Positions 1 to 9,405 of a stretch of 64,000 nt of DNA are shown here, piece after piece. The DNA comes from Chromobacterium rhizoryzae (GTDB taxonomy: Bacteria > Pseudomonadota > Gammaproteobacteria > Burkholderiales > Chromobacteriaceae). A program made the position numbers and the translations under genes. Each line of letters opens with the position of its first letter. The first letter of the stretch is position 1. Under the pieces are notes generated by a model. That model was not told the origin of the DNA and did no database searches. It worked only from the letters and a program-made list of their open reading frames with translations. The stretch covers positions 2,914,001 to 2,978,000 of the forward strand of contig NZ_CP066126.1 in NCBI RefSeq assembly GCF_020544465.1, given 5' to 3'.

Positions 1-2549
1 ACGACATCGACTCGCTGGCGGACGTCCTGCGGCGGGAAAGCGTCACCGCGGCCTTCCTGACCACCGCGCTGTTCAACCTGCTGGCCGAGGAGCGGCCGGA
101 CTGCTTCGCCAGCCTGCGCACGCTGTGGACCGGCGGCGAAGCCGCCTCGCTGCGCGCCTTCCAGCGGGTGCGGGAGCGCCATCCGGAGCTGGAGCTGGTC
201 CACGTCTACGGCCCCACCGAGACCACCACCTTCGCCACCTGCTGCCCGCTGCCGCGCGATCAGCCACTGGCTGCGCCGCTGCCGATAGGCGCGCCGATGG
301 ACAATACCCGCGCCTATGTGCTCGATTCCGCGCTGCGCCCGCTGCCCGTCGGCGCGCCCGGCGAACTCTATCTGGCCGGCAGCGGCCTGGCGCGCGGCTA
401 TCTGGATCAGCCGGCGCTCAGCGCCGAGCGCTTCGTGGCCAACCCCTTCGGCCCCGCCGGCAGCCGGCTCTACCGCAGCGGCGACCGGGCGCGCTGGCGC
501 GCCGACGGCCAGCTGGAATTCCTCGGCCGCGCCGATCAACAAATCAAGCTGCGCGGCTTCCGCATCGAACTGAGCGAAATCGAGGCCAGGCTGAGCGAAC
601 ACCCGGCCGTGTCCCAGGCGCGGGCGGTGCTGCGCGAGACGGACGGCGCGCCGCGCCAGCTGCTCGCCTATGTCGCGCTCCACCCCGGCGCCGACATCGC
701 CCCGTCCTCGCTCAGACAAGCCCTGGCGGCGCAGCTGCCCGACTATATGGTGCCGGCCGCCGTCGTCGCGCTGGACGCGCTGCCGCTGACCCCCAACGGC
801 AAGCTGGACCACCGCGCGCTGCCCGCGCCCGATTTCCAGGCCGGCGAGCGGCGGCCTCCGCGCAGCGACGCCGAGCACATCCTGGCTGGCCTGTACGCCG
901 AGTTGCTGGGCCTGGACGAAGTCGGTCTGGACGACGGCTTCTTCGATCTCGGCGGCGACAGCATCGCCTCCATCCTGCTGGTCAGCCGCGCACGGCGGCA
1001 AGGCTTGCTGCTCAGCCCGCGCGAGGTCTTCCTCCATCCTCGGGTGGAGGCGCTGGCCGCCGTCGCCCGGCCGGTCGTCGCCGTCGCGGCCGAGGACACC
1101 GCGGAGGGCCCGCTGCCGGCGACGCCCATCATCCGCTGGTGGCTGGAGCGCGGCGGCCCGCAAAGCGGCTTCTACCAATCCATGCTGTTGCAAACCCCCG
1201 CCGGATTGGAACAAGCCCATCTGCTGCAGGCGCTGCAAGCCTTGCTGGACAAACACGACGCGCTGCGGATGCGGCTGGATGCCGACAACGGCCTGAGCGT
1301 GCCGCCGGTCGGCTCGACATCGGCGCAGGACTGCCTGCGCCGCATCGCGGCGGACGCGCATCTGGAGATCCCGCCGGCCGACATCGCCACCGCGGCGCGG
1401 CAGCTGGACCCCGCCGCCGGCGCCATGTTGCGGGCGCTGTGGCTGGACGCCGGCCCGGACGCGCCGGGCAGGCTGTGGCTGGGCATCCATCACCTGGCGG
1501 TGGACGGCGTTTCCTGGCGCATCCTGCTGCCCGACCTGGCCTCCGCCTGGCGCGAGGCCCGCGCCGGCCAAGCCATCCGGCTGGATCCGGTGGCTACTTC
1601 CTTCCGCCGCTGGGCGCTGCTGCTGAACGAGGACGCTGTCCGCGCCGCCCGCGCGGCCGAAACGCCGATGTGGGCGGCCATCCAAGACCAGCCCGATCCG
1701 CCGCTGTCGCCCTGCCGGCTGGACCCGGCGCTGGACACGGCCGGCGCCAGCCGGCGTCTGAGCGTCGCGCTGCCTTCCGCCGTCACCGCCGATCTGCTGA
1801 CCCGGGTGCCGGCGCTGTTCCACGCCGGCATCAACGACGTGCTGCTCACCGGCTTCGCGCTGGCGGTGGCGCGCTGGCGGCATGGCCGGGGACGGGACGG
1901 CGGCTCCGCGGTGCGCCTGGAATTGGAAGGCCACGGCCGCGAGGAGCTGGGCGAGCATTGCGATCTTTCCCGCACCGTGGGCTGGTTCACCAGCCTGTTC
2001 CCCGTCTGTCTCGACCCCGGCGCCTCCGCCGCGGCCGCCCTGGACGACGACGCCGTGCTGGGCGCGGCGTTGAAGCGGGTCAAGGAGCAATTGCGCGCGC
2101 TGCCGGACCGGGGCCTGGGATACGGCTTGCTGCGCTATCTCAATCCGGAGACCGCCGCCCGGCTGAGCGGCGCCGCGCCGGCGCAACTCGGCTTCAACTA
2201 CCTGGGACGCTTCGCCACGCCGGCGCGCGGCGACTGGATGCCGGCGCCGGAAGCGGCCGGGCTGGACGGAAACAGCGATCCTTCGACGCCGCAGACCCAC
2301 GCCATCGAGCTCAACGCCGCCACCCACGACGGCCCGGACGGACCGGAACTGGTGGCCACCTGGCTGTGGGCCGGCCGCCTGTTCGACCGGCAGGAGATCG
2401 AGAAGCTGGCGGAGGACTGGTTCGACGCGCTGCGCGCCTTGGCCAGGCTGGGCCGCGCGCCGGACGCCGGCGGCAGCACCCCGTCCGACCACCCCCTGGC
2501 CGGCGGGCTGTCGCAGGAGGAGATAGACCTGATCGAAGCCGGCTTCTAA
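1..2549 (+). CDS. NRPS module A-T-E, 5' end cut by window
   Basis: Open from base 3 with no start in the window, so the true N-terminus lies upstream; 848 residues are visible. Order: C-terminal two thirds of an adenylation domain (YGPTET near residue 65, GELYLAG, YRSGD, KLRGFRIE, NGKLD), a carrier domain (LGGDS, phosphopantetheine Ser about 320), then an epimerization domain with HHLAVDG at about 496 and downstream EGHGRE and NYLGRF motifs. Binding-pocket positions 278 to 331 read F-W-G-V-T-F, which suggests an aliphatic residue; positions 235-239 are outside the window, so the substrate is not assigned. The E domain implies a D-residue passed to the next protein. The TAA stop is also the left flank of a repeat element that separates this gene from the next NRPS gene. 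Domain calls are firm, substrate weak. Confidence 0.93.
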   Translation, partial: DIDSLADVLRRESVTAAFLTTALFNLLAEERPDCFASLRTLWTGGEAASLRAFQRVRERHPELELVHVYGPTETTTFATCCPLPRDQPLAAPLPIGAPMDNTRAYVLDSALRPLPVGAPGELYLAGSGLARGYLDQPALSAERFVANPFGPAGSRLYRSGDRARWRADGQLEFLGRADQQIKLRGFRIELSEIEARLSEHPAVSQARAVLRETDGAPRQLLAYVALHPGADIAPSSLRQALAAQLPDYMVPAAVVALDALPLTPNGKLDHRALPAPDFQAGERRPPRSDAEHILAGLYAELLGLDEVGLDDGFFDLGGDSIASILLVSRARRQGLLLSPREVFLHPRVEALAAVARPVVAVAAEDTAEGPLPATPIIRWWLERGGPQSGFYQSMLLQTPAGLEQAHLLQALQALLDKHDALRMRLDADNGLSVPPVGSTSAQDCLRRIAADAHLEIPPADIATAARQLDPAAGAMLRALWLDAGPDAPGRLWLGIHHLAVDGVSWRILLPDLASAWREARAGQAIRLDPVATSFRRWALLLNEDAVRAARAAETPMWAAIQDQPDPPLSPCRLDPALDTAGASRRLSVALPSAVTADLLTRVPALFHAGINDVLLTGFALAVARWRHGRGRDGGSAVRLELEGHGREELGEHCDLSRTVGWFTSLFPVCLDPGASAAAALDDDAVLGAALKRVKEQLRALPDRGLGYGLLRYLNPETAARLSGAAPAQLGFNYLGRFATPARGDWMPAPEAAGLDGNSDPSTPQTHAIELNAATHDGPDGPELVATWLWAGRLFDRQEIEKLAEDWFDALRALARLGRAPDAGGSTPSDHPLAGGLSQEEIDLIEAGF

Positions 2550-2689
2550 GAACCTGTTCAATGTCTGCTGCGCTTCAGCGATACGGCGTTGAAAACCAGC
2601 TCAAAATGCTCATGTACCACATGTACATTCCGCTTTTTCGCTCGTTTTCGCCTTGTCTCGCCCTTGCTCGCGAGACTTTGAACAGGCTC
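2550..2689. repeat. MITE-like inverted-repeat element, copy 1
   Basis: 140-bp element with near-perfect terminal inverted repeats (GAACCTGTTCAATGTCT at the left, complementary to the right end) and the shared core around GTACATTCCGC. It is flanked by TAA at 2547-2549 and TAA at 2690-2692, a 3-bp target duplication. The left TAA is the stop codon of the upstream NRPS gene. Immediately after the right TAA, bases 2693-2703 repeat the element's outer end, as if a second copy had inserted and been lost. Confidence 0.8.
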
Positions 2690-2754
2690 TAAGAGCCTGT
2701 TCCAAATACTTTCCGGGGGGCCGCCGACGGCGGCCGCCCATTGCGAGGTTCACG

Positions 2755-5700
2755 ATGTCGAAGATCGCCGAAATCCTGCCGCTGTCGCCATTGCAGCAAG
2801 GATTGCTGTTTCACGCGCTGTACGACGAACGCGAGGTGGACGCCTATCATGTCCGCAACCGCTTCGAGCTGCGCGGCGTCCTGGACGCCGGCCGGCTCAG
2901 GCGCGCGGCGGAGGCGCTGCTGCAACGCCATCCCAATCTGCGCGCCGCCTTCGTCTACAAGGGGCTGGCGCAGCCGCGTCAGGTGGTGCCCCGCGAGTTC
3001 GAGCTGGATTGGCGCGAGGAAGATCTGTCCGGCCGGGACGCCGCCGCGCTGGACACGCTGCTGGAGGCGGATCTGCGCCGCCGCTTCGATCCGGGCAAGC
3101 CGCCGCTGCTGCGCTTCATCCTGGTCAAGCTGGACGCGGAACACCATCAACTGCTGTGGAGCTTCCACCACCTGCTGTTCGACGGCTGGTCCATGCCCAT
3201 CCTGATGGACGAGCTGTTCGCGCTCTACCGCCAGGGAGAATCGGCCGCGCTGCCGCCGGCCGCGCCCTACCGCGATTATCTGGCCTGGCTGCAACAGCAG
3301 GACAAGGCCGCCGCCGCCCGCGCCTGGGCCGCCAGCCTGGACGCGCTGGACGAGCCGGCCAAACTGGGCGCCGCCGCCGCGGGGGAACGCCAGCTGATCC
3401 TGTCCCGTCAAACCGAAACCGCCCCGCTGCAGGCGCGGGCCCGCCAACTGGGCGTCACCCTCAACACCTTGCTGCAAGCGGCCTGGGCCATTCTGCTCGC
3501 CCGCCTCTCCGCCTCAGACGACGTCGTTTTCGGCGTCACCGTCTCCGGACGCCCGCCGGAGCTGCCCGGCGTCGAGCGCATGGTCGGCCTGCTGATCAAC
3601 ACCGTCCCGCTGCGCCTGAAGCTGCGGCCCGAGGAAACCCTGGCCGCCCTGCTGCAACGCCTGCAGGCCCAGCAGGCCGCGCTGATCGAGCATCAGCACC
3701 TCAGCCTCGCCGAGATCCAGCAGGCGGCGGGAAGAACGGAGCTGTTCGACACTCTGCTGGTTTTCGAAAGCTATCCGGCGCTGCCCGGCGCGGCCGACGG
3801 CGAGGTGGCCGACGGCCTGGCCTTGATTCCGCTCGGCGGCGACGGCGCGGACACCTCGCACTACCCGCTCAGCCTGTGCGCCGTCCCCGGACCCGAACTC
3901 GAGCTGCGCTTCGGCTACCGACCCGATCTCTTCTCCGCCGACGCCGTCGACGGCATCGCCCGGCAGTTGCTGGAGCTGCTGCGCCTGATCGCCGAACAGC
4001 CCGAGCTGCCGCTCGCCCGCATCCAGCCGGCCACGCCGGCCCAACAAGACGCGCTCGCCGCCTGGAACCGCACCGACGCCCCGCTGCCCGCCGCCACCCT
4101 GACCCAGTTGCTGGAACGCCAGGCGGAACTCAGCCCCGACGCCGAGGCGCTGCGCTTCGACGAGGCCGCCCTCAGCTACCGCCAGCTGCACCAACGCGCC
4201 AACCGCCTCGCCCGCCGCCTGCGCGCCGACGGCGTCGGCCCGGAAACCCTGGTCGCCGTCGCGCTGCCCCGCTCCATCGATCTGGTCGTGGCCCTGCTCG
4301 CCGTGCTCAAGGCCGGCGGCGCTTATCTGCCGATCGATCTCGACTATCCGGCCGAACGCATCGCCTTCATGCTGGCCGACGCCCAGCCCGCCGTGGTCCT
4401 GTCTCGCTCCGAGCTGCTGGCCGGCCTGCCGGTCGAACGCGCACTGTGTCTGGACCAACTCGACGAGACCCTGTCCGATGCGCCGCTGGACCTCGCCGGC
4501 GACGACAGGCATCCGGCCTACGTCATCTACACCTCCGGCTCCACCGGCCGCCCCAAGGGCGCCGTCAACAGCCATCGCGCCATCGTCAACCGCCTGTTGT
4601 GGATGCAGCACGCCTACCCGCTGGCCGCCGACGACGTGGTGCTGCAAAAAACCCCGTCCAGCTTCGACGTCTCGGTCTGGGAGTTCTTCTGGCCGCTGCT
4701 CGCCGGCGCCTCGCTGCTGCTGGCCCGGCCCGACGGCCATCGCGACCCCGTCTATCTGGCCGAGCTGATCCGCCGCCGCGGCGTCACCACCCTGCATTTC
4801 GTCCCCTCCATGCTGGACGCCTTCCTGCAGGAACCCGCCAGCGCCGGCTGCGCCAGCCTGCGCCGCGTGCTGTGCAGCGGCGAAGCCTTGCCCGCGCCGC
4901 TGCTGGCCCGCGCCGCCCAGACGCTGCCCTGCCCGCTGCATAATCTCTACGGCCCCACCGAAGCCGCCGTCGACGTCACCGCCTGGACTTGCGATCCGAC
5001 GCGCGACAGCCGCTCGGTGCCCATCGGCCATCCGATCTGGAACACCCAGCTCTTCGTGCTCGACGCCATGCTGCGGCCCTTGCCGCCCGGCATCCCCGGC
5101 GAGCTGTACCTGGGCGGCGTCGGCCTGGCCCGCGGCTATCTGCGCCGTCCGGCGCTGACTGCCGAGCGCTTCGTCGCCCACCCCTTCGCCGCCGGACAAC
5201 GGCTGTACCGCACCGGCGACCGCGTCGTCCGCCGCGAGGACGGCGCGCTGGACTATCTGGGCCGTCTAGACCATCAGGTCAAGCTGCGCGGACTGCGCAT
5301 CGAGCTGGGCGAGATCGAAGCCGCGCTGCTGGACCAGCCCGGCGTCGCCCAGGCCGTGGTCCTGATCCGCGAGGACGCGCCCGGGCAGCGCCGGCTGGTC
5401 GCCTACGCGGTGCCCGCCGCCGGCGTCCAGGCCGACGTCGCGCGCTGGCGCGACGCGCTGGCCGCCCGTCTGCCCGACTACATGGCGCCCGCCGCCTGGG
5501 TGGCGCTGGACGCGCTGCCGCTGACGCCCAACGGCAAGCTGGACCGCCGCGCCCTGCCGGCGCCGGAGCTGACGCTGGCCGAGCACCGCGAGCCGGTCAC
5601 CGAAAAAGAAAAACTGCTGGCCGAAGCCTTCGCCCAGACCCTGGGCCTGGAGCGCGTCGGTCTGGACGACAGCTTCTTCAACCTCGGCGGCGATTCGCTG

Positions 5701-8700
5701 CTGGCCTTGCGGCTGAAGGGCCTGGCGCTCAAAGCCGGCGTCTCCTTCGAACTGGCCAGCCTGTTCGAACACCACAGCGTGGCGCTGCTGGCCACCCATG
5801 CGGAACAGGCGGCTGCCGCCGCCGCGCCGGCCGAACCCTTTTCCTTGCTGGACCCCACCGACCGCCGGCGGTTGCCGCCGGACGCGGTGGACGCCTACCC
5901 GCTCAGCCAATTGCAACAGGGCATGCTGTTCCACAGCGCCTTCCGCGACGGCTCGACCCTATACCACAACATCGTCGGGCTGGCGGTGTCCCTGCCTTAC
6001 GACGCCGCCGCGCTGCGCCGCGCGTTGGACGCGCTGTGCCGGCGGCACGAGTTGCTGCGCACCCGCTTCGCGCTGGACGGCTATCTCGAACCCTTGCAAC
6101 TGGTATTGGCCACGGCCGCCATTCCGCTGGCAGAGAGCGATCTCGGACAGCTGCCGCCCGCCGCGCAGCAAGAAACCCTTACGGCCTTCATCGCCGCCTG
6201 GTCGAAACAAGCTTTCGATCCCGGGGCCGCGCCGCTGCTGCACGCCCACGCCCACCGGCTGGGCGAACGGCGCTTCCATCTGACGCTGCGCATCCACCAC
6301 GCCATCCTCGACGGCTGGAGCGACTCCGTCTTCATCGTCGAACTCGCCCAGCTCTACCAGGCCGAGTTGGCCGGCCGGCCCTGCCGGCTGCCCGCGCTGT
6401 CCAGCCGCTACCGCGACTACATCGCGCTGGAACGCGAGGCGATGACCTCGCCGGCCAGCCGGGATTTCTGGCGGGAACAGCTGCGAGGCTACGAAGCCGC
6501 CGCCGCGCTGCTCGCGCGGGAGGACAGCGCCGCCGCGGCCGACGGCCCGCTGCAGATCCACGCCGACATCGCCATAGACGAGCCGGTTTCGACGGCGCTG
6601 ACCGCGCTGGCGCGCCGCTTGAACGCGCCGCTGAAATCGGTGCTGCTGGCCGCCCACCTGGCGGCGCTGGCCATGCTGACCGGCAAAAGCGGCGCCTGCA
6701 CCGCGCTGGTCACCAACGGCCGGCCGGAAACCGCGGACGCGGAGCATATGGTGGGCCTGTTCCTGAACTCGGTGCCGCTGCGCATGGAGATCCGGCGCGA
6801 ACCCTGGACCCGGCTGATAAGCCGCGTGATAGACGCGGAACGGGCGCTGCTGCCGCACCGGCGTTATCCGCTGGCCACCATGTTGCGCGACGCCGGCCTG
6901 CGCGACGCCGGCGAGGCCATCTTCAATTACACGCATTTCCAGGCGCTGGAAGCGCTGGCCGACTGGCGCCAGCAGGACAGCGCGATGGACAACAGCTTCG
7001 CGCTGCAAATCAATTTCCGCCCCGACGGCGCGCGCATCGCCGGCAGCCTGACCGCCCACCGCGACGCCCACGACGCCGACGCGCTGCGGCGCTACGCTCG
7101 CTGCTACGCCGCCGTGCTCGCGCAGCTGGCCGGCGACCCCGACGGCCCGGTGCGCCGTCTGGACCTGCTGGGCGAGGACGAGCGCCGCCTGCTGCTGGAT
7201 GACCAGGCCAGCGCCCGCGACATCGCGCCGCTGCCGCTGTGCGAGCTGTTCGAGCGGCAAGTCCGCCGCGCGCCGGACACGCCGGCGCTGGACTGCGACG
7301 GCGAAACCTTGAGCTACGCCGAGCTCAACCGCCGGGCCAACCGGCTGGGCCGGCGGCTGATCGCCGCGGGCGTCGGCCCTGGTCGGCTGGTGGCGGTCGC
7401 GCTGCCCAAATCGGCGGCGCTGCTCGTCGCGCAACTGGCGACTCTGAAAGCCGGCGCCGCCTATCTGCCGCTGGACCTCAACTACCCGGCGGAGCGGCTG
7501 GCGCTGATGCTGGACGACGCCCGCCCGGCCCTGGTGCTGAGCGACGCCGGCTCCGCCGCCCGCCTGCCGCAAACCGCCGGGCCGGTGATGGCGCCGGAGG
7601 CCGACGATAGCTTCGCGGACGGCGACATCGGCCAGCAAGAAAGGCTGCGCCCGCTGACGGCGGACGATCTGGCCTACGTGATCTACACCTCCGGCTCCAC
7701 CGGCCGGCCCAAAGGCGTCGCGGTCGGCCACGCCGGACTGGCCAGCCTGGCGCAAGACCTGAAAGAGCGCTGCGCGCTGGACGCGTCCGCGCGCGTGCTG
7801 CAATTCTCCTCGCCGGGCTTTGACGCCTCGGTGCTGGAAATGCTGATGGCCTTCGCCGGCGGCGCCTGCCTGGTGCCCGCCAACGCCAGGCAGCTGGACG
7901 CCGACAGCCTGCCGGGCACGCTGCGAGCCGCGCGCGTCAGCCACGCGCTGCTGCCGCCGGCGCTGCTGGCCATGCTGGAACCGGCGCCGGATCTGCTGCC
8001 CGGCGCCTTGCTGGTCGGCGCCGACGCCTGCCCCGCCGAGGTGGTGGCCAAATGGGCGCGCGGCCGCCGGATGATCAACGCCTACGGCCCCACTGAATCC
8101 ACCATCTGCGCCACCCTGAGCGACCGCCTGACCGACGGCGCGCCGCCCATAGGCCGGCCGGTGCTCAACAGCCAGGTCTATCTGCTGGACGAGGCCTTGC
8201 AGCCGGTGCCCGCCGGCGTCGCCGGCGAGCTGTACGTGGCCGGCGCCGGCCTGGCGCGCGGCTATCTGGGCCGCCCCGCGCTCAGCGCCGAGCGTTTCGT
8301 CGCCAATCCCTTCGGCGCGCCCGGCAGCCGGCTCTACCGCAGCGGCGACAAGGCGCGCCGCCTGGCGGACGGCCAGCTGGAATTCCTGGGCCGGCTCGAT
8401 CAGCAGATCAAGCTGCGCGGCTATCGCATCGAGCCGGGCGAGATCGAGGCCGCGCTGCGCTCGCAAACCGGCGTGGCCCAGGCCGTGGTCTTGCCTGTCG
8501 ACGACGACGGCCGCAAGCGCCTGGTCGCCTACGCCGTCCCGCGCGCCGGCGCCAGCCTGGACGGCGCGCGGCTGCGCGCCGGGCTGGCCGCCGGCCTGCC
8601 CGACTACATGGTGCCCGCCGCGGTGACGGTCTTGCCCGCGCTGCCTTTGAACGCCCACGGCAAGCTGGACCGCGGCGCGCTGCCGGCGCCGGTCTTCGCG

Positions 8701-9405
8701 GCCGCGCCGCAACGCTTGCCGGCCACGCCGCTTGAACAGACGCTGGCGGCCTTGTTCGCAGAGACGCTGCGGCTGCCGGCCGTGGATCTGGACGCCGGCT
8801 TCTTCGAACTGGGCGGCGACTCGCTGCTGGCGATGCGGCTGGCCGCCCTCATCCGCGGCAAGCTGGGCGTCAGGCTGTCGATGGAACAGCTCTTCCTCGC
8901 CCCCAGCGTCGCCGAATTGGCGCGGCGCCCGGCGTTTGGCCGCCCGGACGAACCATCGTCGGCGGCCGGCGGCCGCTCGTTCTGGCTGACCGTCCGCCGA
9001 CAAGACGGCGCGCCGGTCTCGCTGCGCTGCGACGGCGAGCTGGAGCTGCCGGCCTTGCGCCAGGCCTTGCGCGAGCTGGGCCGCCGTCACGCCGCCCTGA
9101 ACGCGCCGGCCGAAACAGGGGCGACGATCAAGACCGCCAACGGCCTGGCCTTGCCCGCCGCGCTGCGCCAGGCCGCGGACAGCGGCGCCGGCGCGCCGAT
9201 CGCGCCGCTGCTGCGGGAGCTGGCCCAGGCTTACGCCGCCCGCGCCGACGGCGGCGCCCCCGATTGGACGCCGCTGCCGCGGCCATACGCCGACTACGCG
9301 GACTACGCCGCGTCGCAGGCAGGACACAGCGAGGCGACGGCCCCGTCCGGCACGCCGGCTTCGCGCCCTTTCCCTCCCTCTTCCACGACATTGGAGCAAG
9401 CATGA
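2755..9405 (+). CDS. NRPS, C-A(Ser)-T-C-A-T with degenerate C-terminal C-like tail
   Basis: A 2216-residue dimodular synthetase. The ATG at 2755 is chosen over an upstream in-frame ATG inside the repeat because GAGG precedes it by 6 bases and MSKIAEILPLS starts a normal C domain. C1 has HHLLFDG at about 138. A1 gives the code D-V-W-H-L-S-L-V-D, the standard serine code. T1 Ser is about 981. C2 has HHAILDG at about 1181. A2 reads D-A-L-L-L-G-A-I-C, with no confident match. T2 Ser is about 2023. The last 150 residues (about 2065-2216) resemble the beginning and the YADYADY region of a C domain but lack HHxxxDG, so this C domain is eroded or reduced. There is no thioesterase. The stop overlaps the ATG of the CmlA-like gene by 4 bases, so the two are translationally coupled. 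Confidence 0.93.
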   Translation: MSKIAEILPLSPLQQGLLFHALYDEREVDAYHVRNRFELRGVLDAGRLRRAAEALLQRHPNLRAAFVYKGLAQPRQVVPREFELDWREEDLSGRDAAALDTLLEADLRRRFDPGKPPLLRFILVKLDAEHHQLLWSFHHLLFDGWSMPILMDELFALYRQGESAALPPAAPYRDYLAWLQQQDKAAAARAWAASLDALDEPAKLGAAAAGERQLILSRQTETAPLQARARQLGVTLNTLLQAAWAILLARLSASDDVVFGVTVSGRPPELPGVERMVGLLINTVPLRLKLRPEETLAALLQRLQAQQAALIEHQHLSLAEIQQAAGRTELFDTLLVFESYPALPGAADGEVADGLALIPLGGDGADTSHYPLSLCAVPGPELELRFGYRPDLFSADAVDGIARQLLELLRLIAEQPELPLARIQPATPAQQDALAAWNRTDAPLPAATLTQLLERQAELSPDAEALRFDEAALSYRQLHQRANRLARRLRADGVGPETLVAVALPRSIDLVVALLAVLKAGGAYLPIDLDYPAERIAFMLADAQPAVVLSRSELLAGLPVERALCLDQLDETLSDAPLDLAGDDRHPAYVIYTSGSTGRPKGAVNSHRAIVNRLLWMQHAYPLAADDVVLQKTPSSFDVSVWEFFWPLLAGASLLLARPDGHRDPVYLAELIRRRGVTTLHFVPSMLDAFLQEPASAGCASLRRVLCSGEALPAPLLARAAQTLPCPLHNLYGPTEAAVDVTAWTCDPTRDSRSVPIGHPIWNTQLFVLDAMLRPLPPGIPGELYLGGVGLARGYLRRPALTAERFVAHPFAAGQRLYRTGDRVVRREDGALDYLGRLDHQVKLRGLRIELGEIEAALLDQPGVAQAVVLIREDAPGQRRLVAYAVPAAGVQADVARWRDALAARLPDYMAPAAWVALDALPLTPNGKLDRRALPAPELTLAEHREPVTEKEKLLAEAFAQTLGLERVGLDDSFFNLGGDSLLALRLKGLALKAGVSFELASLFEHHSVALLATHAEQAAAAAAPAEPFSLLDPTDRRRLPPDAVDAYPLSQLQQGMLFHSAFRDGSTLYHNIVGLAVSLPYDAAALRRALDALCRRHELLRTRFALDGYLEPLQLVLATAAIPLAESDLGQLPPAAQQETLTAFIAAWSKQAFDPGAAPLLHAHAHRLGERRFHLTLRIHHAILDGWSDSVFIVELAQLYQAELAGRPCRLPALSSRYRDYIALEREAMTSPASRDFWREQLRGYEAAAALLAREDSAAAADGPLQIHADIAIDEPVSTALTALARRLNAPLKSVLLAAHLAALAMLTGKSGACTALVTNGRPETADAEHMVGLFLNSVPLRMEIRREPWTRLISRVIDAERALLPHRRYPLATMLRDAGLRDAGEAIFNYTHFQALEALADWRQQDSAMDNSFALQINFRPDGARIAGSLTAHRDAHDADALRRYARCYAAVLAQLAGDPDGPVRRLDLLGEDERRLLLDDQASARDIAPLPLCELFERQVRRAPDTPALDCDGETLSYAELNRRANRLGRRLIAAGVGPGRLVAVALPKSAALLVAQLATLKAGAAYLPLDLNYPAERLALMLDDARPALVLSDAGSAARLPQTAGPVMAPEADDSFADGDIGQQERLRPLTADDLAYVIYTSGSTGRPKGVAVGHAGLASLAQDLKERCALDASARVLQFSSPGFDASVLEMLMAFAGGACLVPANARQLDADSLPGTLRAARVSHALLPPALLAMLEPAPDLLPGALLVGADACPAEVVAKWARGRRMINAYGPTESTICATLSDRLTDGAPPIGRPVLNSQVYLLDEALQPVPAGVAGELYVAGAGLARGYLGRPALSAERFVANPFGAPGSRLYRSGDKARRLADGQLEFLGRLDQQIKLRGYRIEPGEIEAALRSQTGVAQAVVLPVDDDGRKRLVAYAVPRAGASLDGARLRAGLAAGLPDYMVPAAVTVLPALPLNAHGKLDRGALPAPVFAAAPQRLPATPLEQTLAALFAETLRLPAVDLDAGFFELGGDSLLAMRLAALIRGKLGVRLSMEQLFLAPSVAELARRPAFGRPDEPSSAAGGRSFWLTVRRQDGAPVSLRCDGELELPALRQALRELGRRHAALNAPAETGATIKTANGLALPAALRQAADSGAGAPIAPLLRELAQAYAARADGGAPDWTPLPRPYADYADYAASQAGHSEATAPSGTPASRPFPPSSTTLEQA

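Noticed and set aside
125..2692. Long overlapping open frame across the first NRPS gene
   Set aside because: It is an out-of-frame product of the high GC content, Arg/Ala/Gly/Pro-rich and without domains; the true frame carries all NRPS motifs.
2653..2754. Start of the second NRPS gene within the repeat element
   Set aside because: The upstream ATG lies in mobile repeat sequence; the ATG at 2755 has a proper ribosome binding site and a C-domain start.
3514..9399. Very long minus-strand open frames opposite the dimodular NRPS
   Set aside because: Gln/Gly/Val/Arg-rich antisense shadows with no recognisable motif or ribosome binding site.
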